Part shown: in pieces, positions 1 to 5,601 of the stretch | Layout of the letters: the number at the start of each line of letters is the position of its first letter | Position numbering within the stretch: position 1 is the first letter of the stretch | NCBI GenBank assembly: GCA_003219395.1 | Contig: QHOR01000228.1 | Span: forward strand, 1-7,510 | Length of the DNA stretch: 7,510 nt | Direction of reading: 5' to 3' | DNA from: Verrucomicrobiota bacterium | Lineage (GTDB): Bacteria > Verrucomicrobiota > Verrucomicrobiia > Chthoniobacterales > UBA10450 | Notes under the pieces: model-generated | Database searches by the model: none | Told to the model about the DNA's origin: nothing | What the model saw: only the letters and a program-made list of their open reading frames with translations | Made by a program: the position numbers and the translations under genes

Positions 1-15
1 ATCTGGAGCCAGCAT

Positions 16-594
16 TCAGCAACCGCGGGACGATTGTCTATAGGACTTTAGTCGTACTTCGAAACCCGCATCCTCAATAGGTGGCGCGCTGCGAACGGGG
101 TCTGCCGTCTGCGGGAGCGCTTCACCTATTGTTTCTTCAGTCTCCGGTGGACCATCAATAAAAGCAGGAACTGCGCGTTCAAGCGGGTGGTCATTCAACC
201 GAGCAATATTATTTATTTCGGGAGGATCTGAACTGAGGCCATTGGACGTTTCTGTGCTTGGGCTGTCGAGAACTGCCCGTGCTCGAATTGGCTTTCTGGG
301 CCGATAATCCCACTGCGGTGAGGTTATCGGCTCGTTCTCCTCGATGACGGCGCTGGGTGGTGTTTCGTTGAGCTCGTTGTTGTTGGGAAAAATAGCCACG
401 GTTACGTCGAGGTAGACCAGGATGCCGGCAATGCCAAGCACTGCGACGATGGCCAACAACCACAACTTATTTCCAAGGAGGAAGCTTCCACACAAACCAG
501 CAACAAGACCAATCGCGACAAATGCAATAATCCATGGAGCAACCCGTTTCCGCGTCAGCAATTCGTTGCTATGTTTTGAAAACGAGATTTTCAT
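16..594 (-). CDS. Small two-helix membrane protein with long polar, proline/acid-rich tail; unknown function
   Basis: I do not recognise this 192-residue protein. A basic N-terminus (several Lys/Arg in residues 2-17) is followed by two hydrophobic segments at about 20-40 and 45-69, separated by a short turn 'LGNKLW'. By the positive-inside rule this is a helical hairpin with both ends in the cytoplasm (inference). Residues from about 71 to 192 are polar and low in complexity, rich in Pro, Glu, Asp and Ser ('NNNELNETPPSAVIEENEP', 'PPETEETIGEALP'), so probably disordered. The ATG at 594 overlaps the TGA of the upstream receiver gene as ATGA, which argues for translational coupling and supports this start. 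It is the last visible gene of the two-component operon. It could be an anchor or output partner of the signalling proteins, but nothing in the sequence proves that. The coding call is firm; the function is unknown. Confidence 0.75.
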   Translation of the reverse strand: MKISFSKHSNELLTRKRVAPWIIAFVAIGLVAGLCGSFLLGNKLWLLAIVAVLGIAGILVYLDVTVAIFPNNNELNETPPSAVIEENEPITSPQWDYRPRKPIRARAVLDSPSTETSNGLSSDPPEINNIARLNDHPLERAVPAFIDGPPETEETIGEALPQTADPVRSAPPIEDAGFEVRLKSYRQSSRGC

Positions 595-974
595 CTCACG
601 AAAGTGAGGGCGAGCCTGATGGCAGTCAGGAGTTCTTCGTCGTCAAAAGGTTTGGTCAGAAAGGCAGAAGCGCCTGCGTTCAGAGCTGTGGAACGAACGA
701 GCGGATCGTCCTTTCCTGTAAAGATGATGACGCGCGTCGAAGGCGAAATTTTGGCAAGCCGCGATTGGACTTCCAAACCGCTCATAAGGGGCATGCAAAC
801 ATCGATCAACGCAACCGTCGGGCGATGAGTCTGCGCGTAGTGCAGGAACTCGCCCGGATCGTCAAATGTTTTTGCGTCCAGATCAGCCGACGAGAAAAGA
901 CGGGCCAATCCTTTCAGCACCGAGGGGTCATCGTCGAGCAGGCAAACAACAGAGGAGGCAGTGGTAGTTCGCAA
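591..974 (-). CDS. Stand-alone response regulator receiver domain (CheY/FixJ-N-like)
   Basis: This 127-residue protein is a single receiver domain with no output domain. The acidic cluster D14-D16 ('CLLDDDPSV'), the phosphoacceptor D58 ('ALIDVCMP'), the switch Thr T86 ('IIFTGKDD') and the conserved Lys K108 ('FLTKPF') are all present, so it should accept phosphate. The phrase 'LTKPFDDEELLTAI' is typical of FixJ-family receivers. It lies 49 bp after the FixJ-type regulator and overlaps the next gene by 4 bp. The start is a TTG at 974; an in-frame TAG lies two codons upstream and no ATG or GTG precedes the D14-D16 motif. The purine run AGGAAGG is about 18 nt upstream, too far for a standard ribosome binding site, so initiation is probably weak or coupled. 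Likely roles are a phosphate sink, or a protein-protein output acting on the membrane protein encoded next (inference). Confidence 0.88.
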   Translation of the reverse strand: MRTTTASSVVCLLDDDPSVLKGLARLFSSADLDAKTFDDPGEFLHYAQTHRPTVALIDVCMPLMSGLEVQSRLAKISPSTRVIIFTGKDDPLVRSTALNAGASAFLTKPFDDEELLTAIRLALTFVR

Positions 975-1023
975 GGCCTAAGATTACAGCAGCCTTCCTG
1001 ACTAAAGCTATGAGACCTTAGTC

Positions 1024-1656
1024 TTAGACGACAGTCACTGGTGCTAGGGACGCTTTTTCCGTCAACCTCACCAGCTCCGCAACAGAAGTAACGTTCAGCT
1101 TCCGCATCGCGCGGCCGCGATGAACTTTTATTGTCTTTTCGGCGGTGCCAAGTTCTCCGGCGATCTGTTTGTTCAACATGCCGGTAACGACCAGCTGCAT
1201 GACTTCGAGCTCGCGAGGCGTTAACAGCCCCAGACGGCTCCGAGCTTCATTCTCGCCTAGACTGCGCTGCCGCTGTCCGGCTGACCGAATCAAGGCACGC
1301 TCGACACATCCAAGCAACTCATCATCGCGAAAGGGCTTTGGAAGAAAATCGACCGCACCGGCCTTCATCGCCTGAGCACACATCGAGATGTCTCCATGAC
1401 CGGTAATAAAAATGAGCTGTTCTTCCCGACGTCGCTGAATCAAAGCTTCCTGCAGATCCATGCCGTTTAAGCCAGGCATCCGCACATCGACAATCACGCA
1501 TGCGGGTCCAGCGTGTTGCTCGCGTTGCAGAAAATCGGATGCCGATTCAAAAACTTCATTCTTGTACCCGGCCGAGCGAAGCAGCCGGGTGAGACCTTTT
1601 CGCACCGATGCGTCATCGTCGATTACGAAGACCAGGCTGCTTGGAGGGGTCATCAT
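1024..1656 (-). CDS. FixJ-family response regulator: receiver plus LuxR-type DNA-binding domain
   Basis: This is a 210-residue transcriptional regulator, of normal length for the FixJ/NarL type. The N-terminal receiver has the acidic pocket 'VIDDDASV' (D13-D15), phosphoacceptor D57 in 'VIVDVRMPG', T85 in 'FITGHGD' and K107 in 'FLPKPF'. 'ITGHGDISM..AMKAGAVDFLPKPF' is the classic FixJ signature. After a linker, a LuxR/GerE helix-turn-helix spans about 145-203 ('LTPRELEVMQLVVTGMLNKQ', then 'TAEKTIKVHRGRAMRKL'). Phosphorylation should release the DNA-binding domain to dimerise at promoters (family knowledge). I place the start at the ATG at 1656, which overlaps the kinase TGA as ATGA; an ATG at 1677 would add seven residues and overlap the kinase by 25 bp. 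Neither has a clear ribosome binding site, consistent with coupling to the kinase. The likely phosphodonor is the kinase immediately upstream. Confidence 0.93.
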   Translation of the reverse strand: MMTPPSSLVFVIDDDASVRKGLTRLLRSAGYKNEVFESASDFLQREQHAGPACVIVDVRMPGLNGMDLQEALIQRRREEQLIFITGHGDISMCAQAMKAGAVDFLPKPFRDDELLGCVERALIRSAGQRQRSLGENEARSRLGLLTPRELEVMQLVVTGMLNKQIAGELGTAEKTIKVHRGRAMRKLNVTSVAELVRLTEKASLAPVTVV

Positions 1657-3164
1657 ACGGATGAAGTTTCGGCGCATGCCGGAAGAGTAAACTGAAACCG
1701 CGCGCCACTGCCATCTGCATTTTCGGCCGCGATTGTACCGCCGTGTGATTCAACGATTGAACGCACAATCGAGAGGCCCATTCCCAATCCGTTGGCCTTT
1801 GTAGTGAAGAATTGTTCAAAAAGTCGCCCCTGCACTTCCTGGGAAATACCGACCCCGTAATCGCGCACGCTAGTGCGGATTGTGCCGTCAACATTCCGTT
1901 CCGTCGCAATCACCATCTTGCGATGGGTTACTGGCGTGTCGTGCATGGCATCGAACGCATTGAGAATGAGATTAAGCAGGACCTGTTGCACTTGAACCGG
2001 ATCGCCTTCAACCATCGGCAAATCTGGGTCCAGAAAAGTACCTAACTCGCAGGAGTGAAGCATGGCACTCGCTTTTACCATGCGCACCACCCTGATTACA
2101 ATATCGTTTAGATTAATTGGCCGGCGGGCTGAGACGTCTTTTTTCATCATGCCTTGGATGCCGCGAATCACGTCGCCGGCGCGACGCCCATCAGCGGCGA
2201 TGTCACCCAGCAAATCGTGAAGCTCGCGAAGATCGACTTTGCCGCGATTAATAAAGCGCTGTCCAGCTGCGGCGTTGCTCGTTATACCCGAGAGCGGCTG
2301 ATTCAATTCGTGCGCAATCGAAGCCGTCAATTCACCCATCGCTGCCACTCGGCTGAGGTGGCTTAGCTCTTCCCGATTTTGCTGGGTCTGGAGTTCCGCC
2401 TCTTTCCGATCAGTGATGTCGAAGACTACGCCGGTCATCCAGAGCGGCTTTCCAGCCTCATCGTAGTAACCGTGGCCACGCGCATCGACCCAGCGAACCG
2501 TGCCATTCGGTCTCTGTGTCCGGAATTCAATTTGATATGGTAGCCGTAACTCTAGTGCATGACGCCAGGTCTGCTTTACTCGCTCTGCGTCATCTGGATG
2601 CAAGGCTGTGTAAAATGTGTCGATTGTTATTTCTGCGTCGGCCGGGATGCCGAACATCTCCCGGGTTGCGCCGTCCCAAGTCAGTGTCTTTGCTACTTCG
2701 TCCCAATGCCAGACGCCCAAATGCGACCCTTCCGCGGCCAGGCGGAACAGGTCTTGCGCCTCTTTCTGTGGCGTTACATCTATGGAAACACCAATGAGCC
2801 GAGTGCTCGTGCCGTCTTTCGCCGTTATGCAGCGCCCACGCGAGGCGATCCACTGCAGAGTACCATCCGGTAACAAAGCCCGATACTCAATTTCGTACTG
2901 ACCCTGCGTTTCTATTGCGTGTTTGACGGCGGAATCGCGAAGCGCACGATCCTCCGGGTGTACGCGATTCTGGAGTGCTGCGTGGTTGAGATGGGTCTGG
3001 GAATCAAATTGAAACAAGGTGCGCGCGCTTTCAGACATCCAAATCTCGGTAGTGACAGGATCCATCTCCCAAACCCCGAGGTGAGCGGCCTCGGCCGCGA
3101 GAACGACTCGTTCTTCGAATCCACGCAAAGCTTCTTCTTTTTTCAGGAGTTCCGTGATGTCCAC
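1653..3164 (-). CDS. C-terminal fragment of broken sensor histidine kinase: PAS-PAS-HisKA-HATPase
   Basis: This 503-codon frame holds the cytoplasmic half of a sensor kinase. It starts with the end of a PAS domain ('DITELLKKEEAL'), then two complete PAS domains at about 16-132 ('HLGVWEMDP...DGTLQWIASRG') and 137-253 ('HLGVWHWDE...NGTVRWVDARG'). The HisKA dimerisation helix carries phosphoacceptor H285 in 'MGELTASIAHELNQPL'. The HATPase domain has its N-box around N398 and N402 ('LLNLILNAFDAM'), G1 box 'DYGVGIS' (435-441), F-box 'FFTTK' (452-456) and G2 box 'GLGMGLS' (459-465). The 'ASIAHELNQPL' form is that of FixL-like kinases, matching the FixJ-type regulator that follows. The nominal GTG start at 3164 is simply the Val codon of the PAS ending 'YIGSCVDITE' and has no ribosome binding site. 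The true start is therefore the MASE1 part in another frame. Its catalytic residues are intact, so repair of the lesion would restore a full kinase. Confidence 0.88.
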   Translation of the reverse strand: MDITELLKKEEALRGFEERVVLAAEAAHLGVWEMDPVTTEIWMSESARTLFQFDSQTHLNHAALQNRVHPEDRALRDSAVKHAIETQGQYEIEYRALLPDGTLQWIASRGRCITAKDGTSTRLIGVSIDVTPQKEAQDLFRLAAEGSHLGVWHWDEVAKTLTWDGATREMFGIPADAEITIDTFYTALHPDDAERVKQTWRHALELRLPYQIEFRTQRPNGTVRWVDARGHGYYDEAGKPLWMTGVVFDITDRKEAELQTQQNREELSHLSRVAAMGELTASIAHELNQPLSGITSNAAAGQRFINRGKVDLRELHDLLGDIAADGRRAGDVIRGIQGMMKKDVSARRPINLNDIVIRVVRMVKASAMLHSCELGTFLDPDLPMVEGDPVQVQQVLLNLILNAFDAMHDTPVTHRKMVIATERNVDGTIRTSVRDYGVGISQEVQGRLFEQFFTTKANGLGMGLSIVRSIVESHGGTIAAENADGSGARFQFTLPACAETSSV

Positions 3165-4428
3165 GCAAGAACCAATATAGCCGGCGAAATTTCCCTGTGC
3201 GACGTTTCAGCCGGTATTGCATCACAAACCCTTTGCGCGCGTCGAATGCCTCGGTGTAAATCTTGAGACACCTTTGCAGATCGTCCGGGTGTACGCCTTC
3301 GGTCCAGCCGTTTCCCATTTCCTGTTCCGAGCTACGGCCCGTAAACTTCAACCACGGTTTGTTAAAAAAAGTGCAGTGTTTGTCTACATCCGCCATCCAG
3401 ATAAGGACCGGGGCAGCATCTGCCACGATCCGAAAACGCGACTCGCTTTCGCGCTTTTCGGTCTCTCCCGTTGCGCGTTCTTCAATCACTGCCGCGAGAA
3501 ACAACATCGGGATGGATAACACGATTAGAAATATTTGAATTGAGAGCGTGTTTTGTTCGGCTGTTCCACCGGAGAACGGGCCATGCCCGTGCGATCCGCT
3601 CCAAATTGCCAGGAAACAGACGATCGAGAGAGCGGTACTTGTTCCCAGGGAGCCAAATCGTGCCGCTGCCCAAAGTAGGAATGGCAGGGTCAGAAAGAGA
3701 AGAGCCGAATCCGCTCTCGGTCCGAACTTATAGAGAACAGCGAAACTGATTGAGAGCAGACCGAAAAGAAGAAGGCATGCCTCTAGCAAACGCGCGCGTC
3801 GAGCTGTTCGCACGGCAAGAATCCCCTTAGTCGCCCACGTTACGATCAACGGTACTACTATTAATGCCGCCAGAGCGTTTGAAAAAAATCTTACGCGAAT
3901 CAGATCCCAGTAGCTGGCCTGACCCCAGGCATTCCATCTTACAAACGCAGCATCCAGGAACGACGATAGAAATGGACCGACGAAAACTACACAAAGACAA
4001 AAAATGCCCGCGTTGCGAAGGTTGGTGAACTGAATCGGTCCACCTATCAGGTAGCGCGTCAGACCGGCGCCGATCAACGCTTCGGAGCAATTGCTGACGA
4101 ACCAGCACAAAATCATCAGCGGCGGAACGTGACTTTGCAATTGTGTCGCGCAATGCGCGGGAAGCGCAGCCAAAAGGACGAACCACCAGATGCGCGGTGG
4201 CGTTAGCAACAGCGCTGCCACTAGAATCGAATTCGGAGGCCAAAGAACCGAAACTGGATACGGGTGAAAGGTGAGCGCAAAACCGATCTTGGCACCCAAG
4301 TAATATCCAACGAACACGCACAGACCGATCACCGGCAGGCGCCAGTCAGAACGTGCACTGAAACTATTTACCTTCCGCGCTGCTGGTTGAACGCCCGCGG
4401 CTTCGAAAAATTCGGAGATACCTTTCAT
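3031..4428 (-). CDS. N-terminal fragment of broken sensor histidine kinase: MASE1 membrane sensor plus start of PAS
   Basis: Residues 1-30 are a soluble lead. Residues about 33-315 form a polytopic membrane domain with roughly eight to ten hydrophobic segments. The motif 'YPVSVLWPPNSILVAALLL' (57-75) is characteristic of MASE1, a sensory membrane domain found in front of kinases and cyclic-di-GMP enzymes; its ligand is generally unknown. A PAS domain begins near 329 ('ESRFRIVADAAPVLIWMADV', then 'GVHPDDLQRCLKIY' and 'MQYRLKRR'). After about residue 410 the frame leaves the family sequence: the last 50-odd residues are an arginine-rich out-of-frame tail ending at 3031. The homologous continuation lies in the frame of the 1653-3164 fragment. 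The ATG at 4428 is the first possible start, since an in-frame TGA lies six codons upstream. A GGAG abuts it directly, too close to be an ideal binding site. It is the first gene of the minus-strand operon. Confidence 0.85.
   Translation of the reverse strand: MKGISEFFEAAGVQPAARKVNSFSARSDWRLPVIGLCVFVGYYLGAKIGFALTFHPYPVSVLWPPNSILVAALLLTPPRIWWFVLLAALPAHCATQLQSHVPPLMILCWFVSNCSEALIGAGLTRYLIGGPIQFTNLRNAGIFCLCVVFVGPFLSSFLDAAFVRWNAWGQASYWDLIRVRFFSNALAALIVVPLIVTWATKGILAVRTARRARLLEACLLLFGLLSISFAVLYKFGPRADSALLFLTLPFLLWAAARFGSLGTSTALSIVCFLAIWSGSHGHGPFSGGTAEQNTLSIQIFLIVLSIPMLFLAAVIEERATGETEKRESESRFRIVADAAPVLIWMADVDKHCTFFNKPWLKFTGRSSEQEMGNGWTEGVHPDDLQRCLKIYTEAFDARKGFVMQYRLKRRTGKFRRLYWFLRGHHGTPEKRRSFAWIRRTSRSRGRGRSPRGLGDGSCHYRDLDV
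3187..3201 (-). other. Frameshift/deletion junction inside the kinase PAS domain
   Basis: Upstream of here the kinase reads '...FVMQYRLKRR'. Downstream, in the +1 frame, it reads 'GNFAGYIGSCVDITE'. In PAS domains of this type these two blocks are normally separated by about 19-20 residues of the form 'xDGEYRWILDxGVPRFxPD'. Here they are nearly adjacent. Using the usual spacing, about 53 bases are missing, and 53 leaves remainder 2 on division by 3, which is what the observed frame change requires. The junction lies between 3198 and 3192. The frame change is seen directly; the size of the loss is inferred from remembered family spacing. Confidence 0.8.
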
Positions 4429-4546
4429 CTCCAGTAAACGTCATGGTTTTCGAGAGCCATTTTCGGAACGGTGCGGCACAAATCGAATTCCCAACGTGAC
4501 CATCGAGCTTGCCATATGCCACTGACCACAAGATACGTGCTCAACC

Positions 4547-4582
4547 GTAATAATATTTTCCCACAGCACCGTGCATTATTAC
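4547..4582. repeat. Inverted repeat GTAATAAT ... ATTATTAC
   Basis: GTAATAAT at 4547-4554 is followed after 20 bases by its exact reverse complement ATTATTAC at 4575-4582. The arms are AT-only apart from the outer G/C pair. This could be a pair of half-sites for a dimeric regulator upstream of the kinase operon, about 120-155 bp before its start. It could also be chance in an AT-rich patch. Confidence 0.3.
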
Positions 4583-4615
4583 ACTGCATGTGCCCGGAGA
4601 AAAGCGTTATAAACC

Positions 4616-4642
4616 GTTAGAATATTTGTAACAAATCCTAAC
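4616..4642. promoter_or_regulatory. Interrupted 27-bp dyad, candidate operator
   Basis: The core is ATTTGT-A-ACAAAT (4624-4636), two perfect 6-bp arms about one central base. Outside it lie GTTAG (4616-4620) and its reverse complement CTAAC (4638-4642), joined to the core by 3 bases on the left and 1 on the right. In total 11 base pairs per side are symmetric. It sits in non-coding DNA about 190 bp from the kinase start and about 405 bp from the 5048 gene. The short central spacer disfavours an RNA hairpin and favours a site for a dimeric DNA-binding protein. The binding protein is unknown; the FixJ-type regulator of the neighbouring operon is one candidate (inference). Confidence 0.4.
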
Positions 4643-4946
4643 AATCGACTCCATTGCAGCGGTTATGATTACATTGCCGTCAGGGCAAACGGCTTTTGAA
4701 AAGTCGCCTGTTAAACCGATTATCTCATTCCGCTCGTTTATTTCCTGCTTTGACTGAGAGCGCCGCGAGCCGCCGCGATGAATTGCGAACGACGGCCAGC
4801 TCAAATTCTCCGGTCGCGGCACATGACTGCCCCGGTCCAGAAGGACTTGCCTGACGAGCGGCACCAAAAAGGATAGCCGCTCCGGTCGTTTGGAAACCGC
4901 GTCGTTTCGCACATTCAATAATCCATGGTCTTCAGGCATAAATGTT

Positions 4947-4976
4947 TTGACGAACCATCGCGCGTTCGGATATACG
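4947..4976 (+). promoter_or_regulatory. Candidate sigma70-type promoter for the exported-protein gene
   Basis: TTGACG (4947-4952, five of six matches to the -35 consensus), an 18-bp spacer and TATACG (4971-4976, four of six matches to the -10 consensus) are correctly oriented. They would place transcription start near 4983, giving a leader of about 65 nt before the ATG at 5048. This is a motif match only. Confidence 0.35.
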
Positions 4977-5033
4977 ACTTTCGTCCAATAGAGGCCGCCG
5001 GAGAGAACGTGTAGGATGCAGCGAAAACGAACC

Positions 5034-5040
5034 AAAGGAG
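5034..5040 (+). promoter_or_regulatory. Strong ribosome binding site of the exported-protein gene
   Basis: AAAGGAG lies 7 nt before the ATG at 5048. It is the clearest Shine-Dalgarno sequence in the window, and it fixes the start of that gene. Confidence 0.75.
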
Positions 5041-5047
5041 ATGCACT

Positions 5048-5506
5048 ATGAACAATGTTAAGAAAATCGTAATTCTACTGCTTGCCATCGGCGTGATGGC
5101 AGGATTCACGCAAGCAGCCACTGATCATCATCAATCCAAGCCAGACGCGACTTTGCGCCTGAGCGGAGGTTCTTTCGCCCTTGGAATCGGTTTCAGGTGG
5201 GGGTCAGGTACGCTCACCTACAAGGGCAAAGACTATCCGGTCAAGGTGAACGGACTATCGGTAGGCAAAGTCGGCATGACAGGCGTTTCCGCGAATGGGG
5301 AAGTTTTCAACCTAAAGCATCTTCAAGATTTCAACGGTCATTATAATGTCGGTGCCGAGGGCACCCGGGGTGTGACTATTGCCAAAGGGAAAGCTAGTAC
5401 CCTCATGTCAAATCAGGCCGGTGTGATAGTCCGCCTTTCGGCATCACAAACAGGCGTTGATGTGAACGCCACCGGTGGCGGCGTTGACATGCAAATTCAG
5501 AGATAA
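5048..5506 (+). CDS. Small exported glycine-rich protein of unknown function
   Basis: This is a 152-residue protein with a clear signal peptide: basic 'NNVKK', a hydrophobic core at 7-20, and a likely cleavage after A23 ('GFTQA|ATDHH'). The mature part of about 129 residues has no Cys and is rich in Gly, Val, Thr and Ser, with alternating patterns that suggest beta strands. Noticeable phrases are 'GSFALGIGFRWGSGTLTYKG' (41-60), 'YPVKVNGLSVGKVGMTGVSA' (63-82) and 'LKHLQDFNGHYNVGAEGT' (89-106). I recall similar 'WGxGTLTYKGKxY..GLSVG' wording in hypothetical envelope proteins of Proteobacteria, but cannot name a family with confidence. Periplasmic or outer-membrane-associated location is inferred. 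AAAGGAG 7 nt upstream and the signal peptide make the start secure. A strong hairpin follows 17 bp after the stop, so the gene may be a single-gene transcript. Confidence 0.85.
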   Translation: MNNVKKIVILLLAIGVMAGFTQAATDHHQSKPDATLRLSGGSFALGIGFRWGSGTLTYKGKDYPVKVNGLSVGKVGMTGVSANGEVFNLKHLQDFNGHYNVGAEGTRGVTIAKGKASTLMSNQAGVIVRLSASQTGVDVNATGGGVDMQIQR

Positions 5507-5523
5507 CGGGGTTATAAATAAAT

Positions 5524-5551
5524 CTGAGTACGCCGCCGACGGCGCACTCAG
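5524..5551 (+). terminator. GC-rich hairpin downstream of the exported-protein gene
   Basis: CTGAGTACGCCG (5524-5535) and CGGCGCACTCAG (5540-5551) pair over 12 positions with one A/C mismatch, closed by a 4-base CCGA loop. It starts 17 bp after the stop at 5506 and ends 11 bp before the ATG at 5563. No T-run follows on the plus strand, so it is not a textbook intrinsic terminator. It may still end or protect the upstream transcript. On the minus strand the hairpin is followed by ATTTATTTATAA, so any intrinsic termination would be better in that direction, although no minus-strand gene ends here. Confidence 0.55.
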
Positions 5552-5601
5552 TAAGTGCTCGAATGGCCGAGCTGTACTCACCCGCCGCGGTAATTCACAT
5601 C

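Larger units (their letters stand above)
4429..5047. promoter_or_regulatory. 619-bp divergent intergenic region between the kinase operon and the exported-protein gene
   Basis: This region separates the leftward kinase operon from the rightward gene at 5048, so it should hold promoters for both. I see two symmetric elements (4547-4582 and 4616-4642), an AT-rich patch around 4545-4580, and a candidate rightward promoter at 4947-4976. No confident leftward promoter was found. A minus-strand open frame of 142 codons (4607-5035) fills much of it, but it begins with TTG inside the ribosome binding region of the 5048 gene and resembles nothing I know, so I do not call it a gene. No RNA gene or riboswitch fold was recognised. 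Confidence 0.5.

Noticed and set aside
534..1001. 155-codon plus-strand open frame opposite the receiver gene.
   Set aside because: It is antisense to a receiver domain with all conserved residues; the composition is Arg/Ser/Gln-rich, as expected of an antisense shadow.
1000..1023. Intrinsic terminator between the FixJ-type regulator and the lone receiver.
   Set aside because: The inverted repeat is only 6 bp with a 12-base loop and no T-run, and the genes appear to form one operon.
3185..3200. Programmed ribosomal frameshifting in the kinase: the junction contains A-AAT-TTC, which looks like a slippery heptamer.
   Set aside because: A -1 slip on that heptamer would move from the downstream frame into the upstream frame, opposite to what is needed, and it would not restore the roughly 18 missing PAS residues.
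4607..5035. 142-codon open frame on the minus strand in the divergent region.
   Set aside because: It starts with TTG inside the ribosome binding region of the 5048 gene, has no ribosome binding site of its own, no recognisable domain, and it contains the 4616-4642 dyad at its end.
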